Below, piece after piece: positions 1-8,988 of a DNA stretch of 64,000 nt. Location: contig NZ_CP096889.1 in assembly GCF_004124315.2 (NCBI RefSeq), positions 3,579,001 through 3,643,000 of the forward strand. The letters run 5' to 3'. The first letter of the stretch is position 1, and each line of letters begins with the position of its first letter. The notes below the pieces were generated by a model that saw only the letters and a program-made list of their open reading frames with translations, was not told the DNA's origin and ran no database searches. Source of the DNA: Bacillus cabrialesii. Lineage in GTDB: Bacteria; Bacillota; Bacilli; Bacillales; Bacillaceae. The position numbers and the translations under genes are program-made.

Positions 1-1253
1 TCTTCAAGTGAAAATAAATTTCTGCCGTCGATGATGATTGGCTGTTTTAAGAGGGTTTTCACTTTTACAAGCTCCATTTCTTTTACTTCCGTCCAGTCCG
101 TTAAAATCAGGCATGCATCTGTCTCATCAATCGCATCATACACATCTGTGTAATACTCGACCTGTCCGCCAAGTATTGCTGAAGCTTCAGGGATAGCAAT
201 CGGATCGTATGCTTTTACATGGGCGCCCAGCTGCTGCAGCATCGGGATAATATCAAGAGCAGGAGCGGATCTCACATCGTTTGTATTTGGCTTGAAAGCC
301 AATCCGAGAACGGAAATGGTTCTTCCTTTGATGCTTCCCATCACAGTTAAGAGTTTATCTACAATGTGAACGCGCTGTTTTTCGTTCGTTTCAATGACAG
401 CTTCGATGAGCTTAAACGGGTAGCCAGCCGATTTTGCGATTTGGAGCAGTGCGGTTGTATCCTTTGGAAAACATGATCCGCCAAAACCAATACCAGCTTT
501 CAGAAACTTTCTGCCGATACGGCTGTCTAGCCCGACGCCATCAGCAACTTTTGAAACGTCTGCTCCGACTCGCTCACAAATGTTTGCGATATCATTGATG
601 AAAGAAATCTTTGTCGCCAGAAACGCATTCGCGGCGTATTTAATCATTTCTGCACTTTCTAAGTTTGTTTTAATCACAGGAGCGTGGAAAGGCTGGTGCA
701 GCTCCTCAATGATGGCAGCGGCTTTATGACTCGTTGAGCCAATCACGGCGCGCTCCATATTCATCGTGTCATGAATCGCTGAGCCTTCTCGAAGGAATTC
801 AGGGTTAGATACAACATCAAATGAGTATCTTCCCTTTGAAGATTTTTGAACGATAGATTGAACCAGTTTTCCTGTTCCGACCGGGACTGTGCTTTTATTT
901 ACGATCACTTTATAGCCGTTGAGATGCTCACCGATCGTTTTCGCCGCGGCTTTCACGTACGTTAAATCAGCTTCACCTGTTTTGGACATCGGCGTTCCGA
1001 CTGCAATATAAATGATGTCTGACGACCGAATGGCGGACGGAATATCGTTAGTAAAGGACAGACGCTGATCAAGCACATTTTTTTCAACTAAGTCTGCAAG
1101 CCCTGGCTCATAGATCGGGATTACTCCATTTTTCAGACTTCTGATTTTTGATTCATCGATATCACAGCAAACCACTTTATTGCCGATCTCCGCAAAGCAA
1201 GTGCCTGACACGAGTCCTACATAACCTGTTCCAATTACAGCTATATTTTTCAC
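1..1253 (-). CDS. tuaD: UDP-glucose 6-dehydrogenase TuaD (3' end outside window)
   Basis: TuaD oxidises UDP-glucose to UDP-glucuronate, the uronic acid donor for teichuronic acid, the phosphate-free wall polymer made under phosphate limitation. The reading frame runs off the left edge, so about 417 codons are visible and the C-terminus is missing. The N-terminus has the NAD-binding Rossmann motif GTGYVGLVSGT. The active-site segment GFGGSCFPKD, with the catalytic Cys, is encoded near 470-490. I chose GTG at 1253 because AGGAGAGG lies about 8-10 bases upstream; the in-frame ATG at 1262 is too close to it. It follows tuaC in the minus-strand tua operon. GtaB, also in this window, supplies its substrate. 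Identity is from family motifs and gene order. Confidence 0.95.
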   Translation of the reverse strand, partial: MKNIAVIGTGYVGLVSGTCFAEIGNKVVCCDIDESKIRSLKNGVIPIYEPGLADLVEKNVLDQRLSFTNDIPSAIRSSDIIYIAVGTPMSKTGEADLTYVKAAAKTIGEHLNGYKVIVNKSTVPVGTGKLVQSIVQKSSKGRYSFDVVSNPEFLREGSAIHDTMNMERAVIGSTSHKAAAIIEELHQPFHAPVIKTNLESAEMIKYAANAFLATKISFINDIANICERVGADVSKVADGVGLDSRIGRKFLKAGIGFGGSCFPKDTTALLQIAKSAGYPFKLIEAVIETNEKQRVHIVDKLLTVMGSIKGRTISVLGLAFKPNTNDVRSAPALDIIPMLQQLGAHVKAYDPIAIPEASAILGGQVEYYTDVYDAIDETDACLILTDWTEVKEMELVKVKTLLKQPIIIDGRNLFSLE

Positions 1254-1315
1254 AGCGCTCATCCCTCTCCTGTAAAATTCATCTTCCTGTTTATATTGGT
1301 CTCAGTTTCTTACGA

Positions 1316-2485
1316 TTAAACGGACGTTTTCATGACCGTCTGATACTGGTGATGCAAGGCCTTGGCATTTCTTCCGGCGTCGAATTGCGCCTGCACGATT
1401 TCATACAAATCATCTGCTACTTCCGGTTTCCATATTTCCTCATGTTCGTACTGAGTGATCGCTTCTGCCAAAGCTTCAGCAGACTTCGGCTTAATCAGCA
1501 GATGCCGATGCTTTCCGAATAACGTTGCCACACCGCCAACATCTGTACAGATAACAGGAACCTTTAAGGCCAGCGCCTCAATCACGACAGTCGGCATCCC
1601 CTCACTATAAGAAGGAAGCACGAACATGTCTGCCGCAAGCAAGTAGTCCCTTACCTTATGATTCGGCACTTGGCCTGTGACAATATGTCCTTTCTCGGTC
1701 AGCATTGCTTTTGCAGGACCATCTCCGACAAATACTGCTGTAGGGGGTTCCTTCAACGACTCGATGGCTTCAGACAATTCAAAAATGCCTTTCTCCTTGA
1801 CGAGCCGGCCCACATAGACCGCCAGACGCTGATCGAGCGGGAGACCGAGTTTTTTTCTGATTTCTTCTTTTGTCTGCTCATTCTCCTGAAAGCGGCTGAG
1901 CTGTATGCCGATCGGTAAAACCGAGCTGTCAAAGCCGGAAAGCTTTTTGGTTTCTTCCTGTAACTTGTGGCTGACTGCTAAAACGGCTGACGCGGAACCT
2001 ACGGCACGATTGAAGGCTTTAAACGCCCCTTTGCTGTAATGCGGATAAACATTCACATCACTGCCGTGCAAGGTCAGAACATAAGGAATTCGCTCTGACT
2101 CCGCCACGACCGCCGCGGCCCCGCCCGATGGCATGGCAAAATGCGCATGGATCAGGTCCGGCTGTAAGTCGCGCTGTTTCATCGTTTTTAAAACGGCTGA
2201 TGCGATTCTCCGATGAGGCTGCGCCCACTTCAGCTGGCCGGGAACTGCCTGATAGAAAGGCCGGTATACCGGTACACCCTTCCTCATCTCATACTCCGGT
2301 CTGGCATCCTTTTTTCGATATGCCTTTTTCAGCATGCGGACAGGCGCGGCATGAAAAGGTCTTGGGCATATCACAGTGATATCAAGCCCCAGTTTTTGAA
2401 GCTCTTGAACCTGTGTCTCATGAAACACACCCTCACCGGGTTTCAGACTGCTCGGATATACGCTTGTGATCCACAAAATCTTCAT
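1316..2485 (-). CDS. tuaC: Teichuronic acid glycosyltransferase TuaC
   Basis: This 389-residue protein belongs to the GT4 family of retaining glycosyltransferases (GT-B fold). It is thought to add sugar to the lipid-linked teichuronic acid repeat on the inner face of the membrane. Visible features are the N-terminal segment WITSVYPSS, the acceptor-side motif HAHFAMPSG, LTLHGSDVN, and the C-terminal donor-binding part with YVGRLVKEKG and the EX7E-like stretch PSYSEGMPTVVIEAL. The ATG at 2485 overlaps the tuaB stop (ATGA), pointing to translational coupling. A longer frame reaches 2557, but those 24 codons lie inside tuaB. The exact sugar transferred cannot be read from the sequence. Confidence 0.93.
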   Translation of the reverse strand: MKILWITSVYPSSLKPGEGVFHETQVQELQKLGLDITVICPRPFHAAPVRMLKKAYRKKDARPEYEMRKGVPVYRPFYQAVPGQLKWAQPHRRIASAVLKTMKQRDLQPDLIHAHFAMPSGGAAAVVAESERIPYVLTLHGSDVNVYPHYSKGAFKAFNRAVGSASAVLAVSHKLQEETKKLSGFDSSVLPIGIQLSRFQENEQTKEEIRKKLGLPLDQRLAVYVGRLVKEKGIFELSEAIESLKEPPTAVFVGDGPAKAMLTEKGHIVTGQVPNHKVRDYLLAADMFVLPSYSEGMPTVVIEALALKVPVICTDVGGVATLFGKHRHLLIKPKSAEALAEAITQYEHEEIWKPEVADDLYEIVQAQFDAGRNAKALHHQYQTVMKTSV

Positions 2486-3933
2486 GACAAACGTCCTTTT
2501 CTTAGTAGTTTGCTTTTCATTTGAGGGTACGCTTTTACTAAAAGAAAGAGATAACACAGCGCCCCGGCCGCCACTGAAATGGCCAGCCGCATTTCTGCCT
2601 GCAGACTAAAGTGTTCCGTACCTAGGCTTACACCAAACGCGATGACGGCCATCGCGGCTGTGATCAAAAATGGCTTCATAATCGACTGGAAATAAGCCGA
2701 TAGATGAAGTTTGATGACATATGCCAGAAGCCAGCGCCCAATCAGGAAATTGAAAACGCTGATGATGGCATATACCCATGCGACTGTGAGCAGACTTCCC
2801 GTTTGAACAGCTGCAAACAGCGACAATCCGTACAGCAGCAGCACACCGGAATCCCAATAAAATGCTAAGTCCGCTCTTCCTTTAGCAAGAAGCACAGAGC
2901 CATTTGGATTCATGAGCACTCTTAGTATCCCGACAATAGCCAAAACATTTAGGACCGGAACAGCAGCAAGCCATTTTTCTCCAAAAACCGCTGCGATAAA
3001 GGCGTCTGACACAGACACGAGCCCGATTAACAGCGGAAACGAGACAAGCGCCAGCATTTTTGTCATATTCAGAAAACCTTCTCTGATCACGCTGTTTTCA
3101 TATTTGTTTTTTGCGAAAACAGGGAATGCCACCCGTGTCACAATCGGATTGATCTTTAAAACCGGAATGGTGACAATCTGGTAAGCAAGGTTATAAATCC
3201 CCAATGCTTCCGCACCGATAAACCGGCCGATCAAAACCATATCGATATTCGCTCCCAGCCTGTTCACAAGACGGGATGAAAGCTGAAAGGCACCGAAGGA
3301 AAAGAACTCCTTCATTCCCCTCAAATCAAAAACAAAAACGGGGCGCCATTTTTTCCGGTATACGGTCCAATATAAAATCCCTTTACTGGACTGCAGCAGC
3401 ACTTGAGAAATGACGTACGCCAAAATCGCATCCATCATAAAAACCGCTATCGCCAAATATCCAAATGACAATACATTTGAAAAAATCTCAATTTTGCTTA
3501 ACGTATTAAAATGCAGCTGCTTTTGCAGCATATACTGATACTGCTGTCCGATTGGCGCGATCAAAAACATAATCGCTAAAACCCGAATCAGAAACACCAG
3601 CTCTTCTCTTTGATAAAATCCCGCGATGACGGGACTGCTCACATATAAAAGAACAAACAGCAAAACGCCGGTCATAATATTAAGCCAATACAATGTTGAC
3701 AGCTGGCGCTCCGTCGCGTCATCTCTCTGAATTAACGCTGCGCCAAAGCCCATATCAAGCACAATCTGGGCGAATACTGTAACTGTTGTCATCATGCCGA
3801 CGAGCCCAAATTCCGTTAAGGTCATCATATTTCCTAGCAGAGCAAATTGAACGATTTGTATGATTGTAATACACATGGTTGAAATACTTGTCCACTTTGC
3901 GCCGCTCATGATTTGTTTTGTAATACTTGGCAT
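2482..3933 (-). CDS. tuaB: Teichuronic acid repeat-unit exporter TuaB (Wzx-like)
   Basis: A 483-residue polytopic membrane protein of the polysaccharide exporter (MOP/Wzx) family, with about a dozen hydrophobic segments through the whole length. It probably flips lipid-linked teichuronic acid units across the membrane. The N-terminus SITKQIMSGAKWTSIST and the internal LGIYNLAYQIVTIPV segment are typical of the family. Two consecutive ATG codons stand at 3936 and 3933; I chose the second because AGTAGGGA lies closer to a usable distance from it. It ends in a 4-base overlap with tuaC and begins 55 bases after tuaA in the same operon. Confidence 0.92.
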   Translation of the reverse strand: MPSITKQIMSGAKWTSISTMCITIIQIVQFALLGNMMTLTEFGLVGMMTTVTVFAQIVLDMGFGAALIQRDDATERQLSTLYWLNIMTGVLLFVLLYVSSPVIAGFYQREELVFLIRVLAIMFLIAPIGQQYQYMLQKQLHFNTLSKIEIFSNVLSFGYLAIAVFMMDAILAYVISQVLLQSSKGILYWTVYRKKWRPVFVFDLRGMKEFFSFGAFQLSSRLVNRLGANIDMVLIGRFIGAEALGIYNLAYQIVTIPVLKINPIVTRVAFPVFAKNKYENSVIREGFLNMTKMLALVSFPLLIGLVSVSDAFIAAVFGEKWLAAVPVLNVLAIVGILRVLMNPNGSVLLAKGRADLAFYWDSGVLLLYGLSLFAAVQTGSLLTVAWVYAIISVFNFLIGRWLLAYVIKLHLSAYFQSIMKPFLITAAMAVIAFGVSLGTEHFSLQAEMRLAISVAAGALCYLFLLVKAYPQMKSKLLRKGRLS

Positions 3934-3988
3934 CATATTCCCTACTTCTTTTTAAGCTCAGATAGATGGTGAATACAGGCATTCCCTT

Positions 3989-4648
3989 TTATCTTGCACC
4001 ATCACCTGTCCAGACAACTTTACAAGTTTTTAACATAATTTTTAATTCTAAAGTGAAAGTCAGATTGCGAATGTAATATAAATCAAATATCAGCTTTTCT
4101 TTCGGCGTCATATCGTAACCGCCGTTTACCTGAGCCCAGCCGCTCAATCCCGGTTTAACAGCCAGACGCTGTGTAAAACCTGGAATCTCATTCTGGAATT
4201 TTTCCGTAAACACCGGACGTTCCGGACGCGGGCCAATCATACTCATATCGCCTTTCAGCACATTAAATAGCTGAGGAAGCTCGTCAATTCTCGTTCTTCT
4301 GATAAAAGCTCCGATCCTCGTCACCCGCGGATCTTGCTTCTGCGCCCAAACGGCCCCGGACTTCTCGGCATCTATTTTCATGGAACGAAGCTTATAAAGC
4401 TTAAACGGTTTCCCGCCTTTCCCTACGCGTTCCTGCGTATAAATGGCAGGCCCCGGCGTCTCCAAACAAATCAATATTGAAAATACCGCAATCATTGGCA
4501 GCGCAATCGCCAATCCAATGAGCGCAAACCAAATATCCATCACGCGCTTTACTGCCAAATAACGAGCCGTCTTTTCAGACAATGTAAAAGAATGTATTTG
4601 CTGAACTGAGAATTTACGACTCACATTCATGCTTTTCTCTGCACTCAC
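3989..4648 (-). CDS. tuaA: Undecaprenyl-phosphate sugar phosphotransferase TuaA
   Basis: TuaA starts teichuronic acid synthesis by moving a sugar-1-phosphate, probably GalNAc-1-P, onto undecaprenyl phosphate. It is a bacterial sugar transferase (WbaP/PglC-like) of about 219 residues. There is one N-terminal membrane segment (KRVMDIWFALIGLAIALP), then the conserved cytoplasmic block LYKLRSM, TRIDELPQLFNVLKGDMS, MIGPRPERP and KPGLSGWAQVNG. I chose GTG at 4648 because GAGGTG lies 7 bases before it; the frame is open to 4663 without a better ribosome site. It is the first gene of the tua operon and lies directly behind the PhoP box at 4715-4742. Confidence 0.93.
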   Translation of the reverse strand: MSAEKSMNVSRKFSVQQIHSFTLSEKTARYLAVKRVMDIWFALIGLAIALPMIAVFSILICLETPGPAIYTQERVGKGGKPFKLYKLRSMKIDAEKSGAVWAQKQDPRVTRIGAFIRRTRIDELPQLFNVLKGDMSMIGPRPERPVFTEKFQNEIPGFTQRLAVKPGLSGWAQVNGGYDMTPKEKLIFDLYYIRNLTFTLELKIMLKTCKVVWTGDGAR

Positions 4649-4714
4649 TGACACACACCTCACGATTTGTTTGGGATGTTATGATGACCTATGCCAGTCA
4701 GTTTAGCAGACAGA

Positions 4715-4742
4715 TGTTAATTGGATGTAAATGGTATGTTAA
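4715..4742 (-). promoter_or_regulatory. PhoP box of the tua operon
   Basis: On the minus strand, reading toward tuaA, three repeats TTAACA, TTTACA and TTAACA follow each other with exactly 5 bases between them (11-base period). This is the PhoP-binding pattern TT(A/T)ACA. A weaker fourth half-site, TTCACA, lies 4 bases further upstream (4747-4752). In B. subtilis, phosphorylated PhoP activates tua transcription under phosphate starvation, and the direct-repeat orientation toward tuaA fits activation. Confidence 0.85.
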
Positions 4743-4834
4743 GAAGTGTGAATTACGTATTTTTTCTGATAAATGTTGTTAATATTCTTTTATCTATTTT
4801 ATATACAAGTACTATTTGTTTTAATCATTTCATA

Positions 4835-4872
4835 TAAAAAAGAGACAAATCTGCGATTAGATTTGTCTCTTT
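4835..4872 (-). terminator. Terminator after lytC
   Basis: A perfect 14-base inverted repeat (left arm 4839-4852, right arm 4859-4872, 6-base loop) is followed on the minus strand by a run of T residues. It lies directly after the lytC stop and separates the lytABC operon from the tua operon promoter. Confidence 0.9.
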
Positions 4873-4875
4873 CGA

Positions 4876-6366
4876 TTATCTGTAATAAGATACTGTACCA
4901 TCATGAATAGCTTGTGCTGCTTTATCTTTATAAACCGCTTGTTTTAGTTTACTTGCATCCGATGCATTTGTGATAAAGGCAGTCTCAACTAAAACACTTG
5001 GCATTTTAGAATATTTAATTACATAGAAACCAGCTTGTTTCACTCCGCGGTCTCTCGTTCCAAGATAACTTGCAAGTTTAGGCTGAATTTCATCGGCCAA
5101 TTGTTTACTATTCGTTGCCTGATATGTTGTATCGTAGTACGTCTCACTTCCGTTTGGTGATGAACTATCATTGGCATTTCCATGTATACTGATAAATAAA
5201 TCTGCTTGCGCAGAAGCCGCTTTACTTACTCTCTCCTGTAAAGAATAAAAAGTGTCATTAGATCTCGACATTACCGGAAGAGCCCCTGAAGCATTTAATT
5301 TTGTATTGACTCTTTTCGCTATATCAAGGTTAACCTCTTTCTCAAGGAGTCCATTGCCAATAGCTCCTGAATCTTGATCACCGTGGCCTGGATCAATAAA
5401 GATCGTTTCACCTACAACAGGATTCTTTAGCTGATTAGCTACTTTTGTGCTTATAGCAGGAGTGTTTCCGATAATCGTAAAGTTAGACATGTTTTTACTG
5501 CCAATGATTTTTCGGGCTGCTGTAGATAAATTTTCACCATTTGTCAGGATAAGTGATTGTTTCTTCTTAGCTGCCAAAGTAGCTCCTGCAATAGAGTCAG
5601 GATAACTGAATCCATTACTAACATATACAGTGCTAGTTGATAAATTAAGTTTTTGTACAATATTAGCAGCAAGCTCATATCTGTTTGAACCGCTAATTCT
5701 TGTAGGAGCAGGCAGCTTATTATATACCGTACTGCTAATACTTCCAGTACCTCCTGCAACAACAGTACTTCTTATCCCCTTATCTTTTATCACTGAAGTT
5801 GTCGCACTACTGATAGATGTTTTATTTGTAAAAAGAATTGGATACCCGTTTTTCGCTGCATAAGGAATTACTGCCGGAGCATCTGCATAAAAGAACCCAT
5901 TTAAAATAACAGCTTTTGAAGTTGCATTCATCGCTTTTGCCACCCGTGCAGCCGTATCATAGCGGTTGCTTCCTGCAATACGTTTAATACTTATTCCTAA
6001 GCTTTTAATCTGATTAGCAGTGTTAGAAGAAACAGCTGGTGTTCCGCCTACAATAATTACATTTTTAGTCTGCATCTCTTTCAATCTTGTTTTTGTTTCA
6101 TATGAAAGCTTATCAGTATTTGTGTAAAGCAATGGTGCATTCTTTTGATAAGCAAGAGGTGCTGCTGAAATCGCATCTGCATAAGAACTTCCGCTGACAA
6201 TTACAGCTGTACTTGCTGTTGAATACATTTGCTTTGATATTTGAACAGCAGTACCGTATCTATTGCTTCCCCCGACTCTTTTCACCGAATTATCGGCCAA
6301 AGCTGTTGGTACAAAAAGAATGAGTCCCAGAAAACACATTGTTAGGACTTTTATATAAGAACGCAA
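4876..6366 (-). CDS. lytC: N-acetylmuramoyl-L-alanine amidase LytC (CwlB), major autolysin
   Basis: LytC cuts the amide bond between muramic acid and L-alanine of peptidoglycan and acts in cell separation, motility and wall turnover. The 496-residue precursor has a signal peptide (about residues 1-24, ending ALADN), three CWB2 wall-binding repeats (about 28-315, each starting with a G(S)NRY signature), and a C-terminal Amidase_3 domain. Its zinc and catalytic positions are visible in DPGHGDQDSGA, LEKEVNLD, SIHGNAN and LVETAFIT. The start is TTG at 6366, with GGAGG 7 bases upstream. It is the last gene of lytA-lytB-lytC, 40 bases after lytB. Confidence 0.96.
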   Translation of the reverse strand: MRSYIKVLTMCFLGLILFVPTALADNSVKRVGGSNRYGTAVQISKQMYSTASTAVIVSGSSYADAISAAPLAYQKNAPLLYTNTDKLSYETKTRLKEMQTKNVIIVGGTPAVSSNTANQIKSLGISIKRIAGSNRYDTAARVAKAMNATSKAVILNGFFYADAPAVIPYAAKNGYPILFTNKTSISSATTSVIKDKGIRSTVVAGGTGSISSTVYNKLPAPTRISGSNRYELAANIVQKLNLSTSTVYVSNGFSYPDSIAGATLAAKKKQSLILTNGENLSTAARKIIGSKNMSNFTIIGNTPAISTKVANQLKNPVVGETIFIDPGHGDQDSGAIGNGLLEKEVNLDIAKRVNTKLNASGALPVMSRSNDTFYSLQERVSKAASAQADLFISIHGNANDSSSPNGSETYYDTTYQATNSKQLADEIQPKLASYLGTRDRGVKQAGFYVIKYSKMPSVLVETAFITNASDASKLKQAVYKDKAAQAIHDGTVSYYR

Positions 6367-6406
6367 TTGATTTCCTCCTTAAACGGCCTTTAATAACCTA
6401 AAATAA

Positions 6407-8524
6407 TCAATAACTTGTCAGAGTGGTACCAGGATAGTAAAATTTCAAAATTGAACTATATGATTCTCCAGCTTCCGCTCTTGCTTTAGCTCCATATTGA
6501 CTCATTCCGATTCCATGACCGTATCCTTTACCGCTGATTGTGTACTTTGAAGTATCTTTTTTAACAGTCACATAAGTACTTTTAAATACAGTCGCCCCAA
6601 GCATTGTTCTTAATTCAGTTGCTGGTACACTAATAGTTGTAATTTTGCTCAAGTTATAGGAGCCGGTACTGCTTTTAACAAAATACTTCACTTTCAACGT
6701 TGCTGTTTTTGCACGTTGTCCCTGTGTCGTACCGCTAAAACTCAAATCGTCTATACTCGCTATTTTAATAGAGTCCGCACCTGTTTCTTTATTTTTCAAG
6801 ATCCAGTTTTTAACTCCAGAAAGTCTAGCAGAATCAGTTTCAATTGCTGAAGACCACCAGGAAGACGGCTTTGTTAAGTCCAGCGAATTCTTATCAAGCT
6901 GTTGTTTGGATAGAGTAAGCGTCCAGCCTATTTGAGGATCTTTTGTATCTTTTTTTGCAATCAAGTAAGGTACACTGGATGACCACACTTCATTACTTGC
7001 TTCCGTGTAACCACCATTACTAGAAGAATAAGTGGCAGTAATAAGAGAGCCGTTATATTTCAGAACTTTTCCCTTTGTTTGTTCAACCGCTTTATTGGTA
7101 TTTGAATTCCAACTGTATCCTCCATAAACTTGGAAAGCTGTTGTATCAGGTACAGTAGTTCCTGTTTTTGTTATAGAGTAGGTTCTTGCGGCAACAGTCT
7201 GTGCTTTAAGAGCCTCAAGTGACCAGCTTGCAGGCATTTCATTTGGAATAACTCCTTTTAAGTAATCCTCAAATGGAATACTTTCATTTACCGGTCGGAT
7301 ATATTTAGTAGAATCAATAGAGAAATTAACCGTTCCAAGATACTGTTTTCCATTAAGACTAATCCTGTTAGAAGTAGAATAGTTTTCCGGTTTAATTCTT
7401 AGAGAGTTTCCATAAGTTTTGATATTTTCAAGATTTAATTTTCCACTGCTGATTTTTAGATTATAGGTGCTTCCGCCAGCTAAATAAAATTCATCAGCAA
7501 GTGAATTCTCGACTTCAGCAGAAATAGAACTGGTGCTTCCGATAAAGTCGTATGCATATGTCGCTTTATCCTTCGTTATGTTTTTAGCCGCCGTCGGAAC
7601 GCTATCTTGTTTAATAAATAAAATTTGGCTGTTTTTCTTCGAAGCAAGCGAAGCGCCTACTAATACGTCTGCATATTTTGTCCCGTTCGTCATTACGACT
7701 TTATCAGCCTTCAACTTTAGTTGCTTAATTATATTTGCTGTGAGTTCATATCTGGTTGAGCCAGGAATCCTCTGCACAGTTGAAGTTTTTTTAATTTGAT
7801 TTTCTACACTATCACTGACACTAAATGAACTGCCAATAACGATGACTTGTTTTGGCAAATCATAATCCGGAAGCTTATCTTTCTCTGTAAGCAAAATAGG
7901 GTATCCTTGTGCTGCTGCATACGGAGCGATGGCTAAAGCGTCTTGAAATACCCTACCGGTTACAACGATTGCTTTATCATAACTTCCCATTTGTTTTGCG
8001 ATATTTTCTGATAAAACATATCTGTTTTTTCCGCTTATTCTTTTCACAGCGCCATATGATTTCAGCTTGTTTTCTACATCTTTTGAAATGCTTCGTGCTC
8101 CCCCAATGATTAAAATGTTATCTGGGTTAAACTTAGCAATTTGTCTTTCAGTAGTTTTTGTTAACGTGTCAGGCTGAGTAAATAAAACTGGAGCGTCCAA
8201 TTTTTTTGCCAATGGAATAACAGGCAATGCATCAATAAATATATCTCGATTCACCAATATAACTGTATTAGGATTTTTCCACTGACTGCTGGATGCAAGA
8301 GTTGCAGTTTCGTAGCGTGAAGCGCCTGCAAAGCGATTCGTAACTGCAACATTATCTCCGGTTACTTTATAAAATCCTGTTGGCGATAGACTGATGCTCG
8401 ATTTATTTCCAATATAATTTGACAATTTAACTGAGATGTTTGAGTCTGCTGCAAAAGTAACTGATGGAATCAATAATAAGATTGCAGCAAGCGAACACAT
8501 TATCAATCGTTTGCAAGATTTCAA
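6407..8524 (-). CDS. lytB: Amidase modifier LytB (SpoIID/LytB family)
   Basis: A 705-residue secreted wall protein that stimulates and directs LytC. It has a signal peptide (about 1-25, ending TFAADS), three CWB2 repeats (about 60-340; signatures FAGASRYETA, RISGKNRYVL, RIPGSTRYEL) and a C-terminal SpoIID-like domain. That domain shows EDYLKGVIPNEMPASW, EALKAQTVAARTY and the end motif GKGYGHGIGMSQYGA. In SpoIID itself this fold is a lytic transglycosylase; LytB is known as an amidase enhancer. TTG at 8524 is the start, with GGAGG about 10 bases upstream. It lies between lytA and lytC in one operon. Confidence 0.95.
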   Translation of the reverse strand: MKSCKRLIMCSLAAILLLIPSVTFAADSNISVKLSNYIGNKSSISLSPTGFYKVTGDNVAVTNRFAGASRYETATLASSSQWKNPNTVILVNRDIFIDALPVIPLAKKLDAPVLFTQPDTLTKTTERQIAKFNPDNILIIGGARSISKDVENKLKSYGAVKRISGKNRYVLSENIAKQMGSYDKAIVVTGRVFQDALAIAPYAAAQGYPILLTEKDKLPDYDLPKQVIVIGSSFSVSDSVENQIKKTSTVQRIPGSTRYELTANIIKQLKLKADKVVMTNGTKYADVLVGASLASKKNSQILFIKQDSVPTAAKNITKDKATYAYDFIGSTSSISAEVENSLADEFYLAGGSTYNLKISSGKLNLENIKTYGNSLRIKPENYSTSNRISLNGKQYLGTVNFSIDSTKYIRPVNESIPFEDYLKGVIPNEMPASWSLEALKAQTVAARTYSITKTGTTVPDTTAFQVYGGYSWNSNTNKAVEQTKGKVLKYNGSLITATYSSSNGGYTEASNEVWSSSVPYLIAKKDTKDPQIGWTLTLSKQQLDKNSLDLTKPSSWWSSAIETDSARLSGVKNWILKNKETGADSIKIASIDDLSFSGTTQGQRAKTATLKVKYFVKSSTGSYNLSKITTISVPATELRTMLGATVFKSTYVTVKKDTSKYTISGKGYGHGIGMSQYGAKARAEAGESYSSILKFYYPGTTLTSY

Positions 8525-8547
8525 AATTTCAGGTTCCTCCCTATATC

Positions 8548-8856
8548 TTAGTTAGCACGTTCAATATCTTTTAACAAAAGCTGACCGTCATCATTTTTTT
8601 CATATGTAATCGTGACTTTATCACCATTGTTAAAATTATCAAGATCGCTAGTCGATTCCTCAGTGATATCAAGACTAATCGCCTCATTATTCACAGTTAC
8701 TTCTATTGTGTGAGTATCTGCTAATCCTACATAAATACCTTCTTTTGTTTCAATGTTACTGTTTGCCGAAACATCTTCACCTTGACTCTTCTGACTATTA
8801 ACCCCGCAACCTGAAAGAAGCAATATAAAGAACAGTAAAGCAATCAATTTTTTCAT
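8548..8856 (-). CDS. lytA: Lipoprotein LytA, secretion/export partner of LytB and LytC
   Basis: A 102-residue lipoprotein. The first 17 residues are a lipoprotein signal peptide ending in the lipobox LLSGC, so Cys17 should be lipidated. The rest is acidic and looks like a small beta-rich domain (DUF3221-like; I am not sure of the family). The start is ATG at 8856, with GAGGTG 6 bases upstream; a longer frame reaches 8886 but lacks a ribosome site. It is the first gene of lytABC, behind the sigma-D-type promoter. Its precise biochemical role is not known to me. Confidence 0.9.
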   Translation of the reverse strand: MKKLIALLFFILLLSGCGVNSQKSQGEDVSANSNIETKEGIYVGLADTHTIEVTVNNEAISLDITEESTSDLDNFNNGDKVTITYEKNDDGQLLLKDIERAN

Positions 8857-8876
8857 TTTTTTCACCTCATTATGTT

Positions 8877-8902
8877 TTATCGTCAATCTATTTTATATTT
8901 TA
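8877..8902 (-). promoter_or_regulatory. Sigma-D-type promoter of lytABC
   Basis: On the minus strand TAAA (8899-8902) is followed after 14 bases by GACGATAA (8877-8884), which differs in one position from the sigma-D -10 consensus GCCGATAA. lytABC is known to be read mainly by the motility sigma factor SigD, so the site fits both in sequence and position, 21 bases before the lytA start. Confidence 0.7.
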
Positions 8903-8988
8903 AAGAAAAATTAAGAAACAGTGAAACTTTTTTTAATAAAAAACGACTATTTTAGGATTTCATTCTTGTAACAGACGAGGTGCAAAGG

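Noticed and set aside
1148..1522. ORFs on the plus strand opposite tuaC and tuaD
   Set aside because: Shadows of the well-conserved minus-strand genes.
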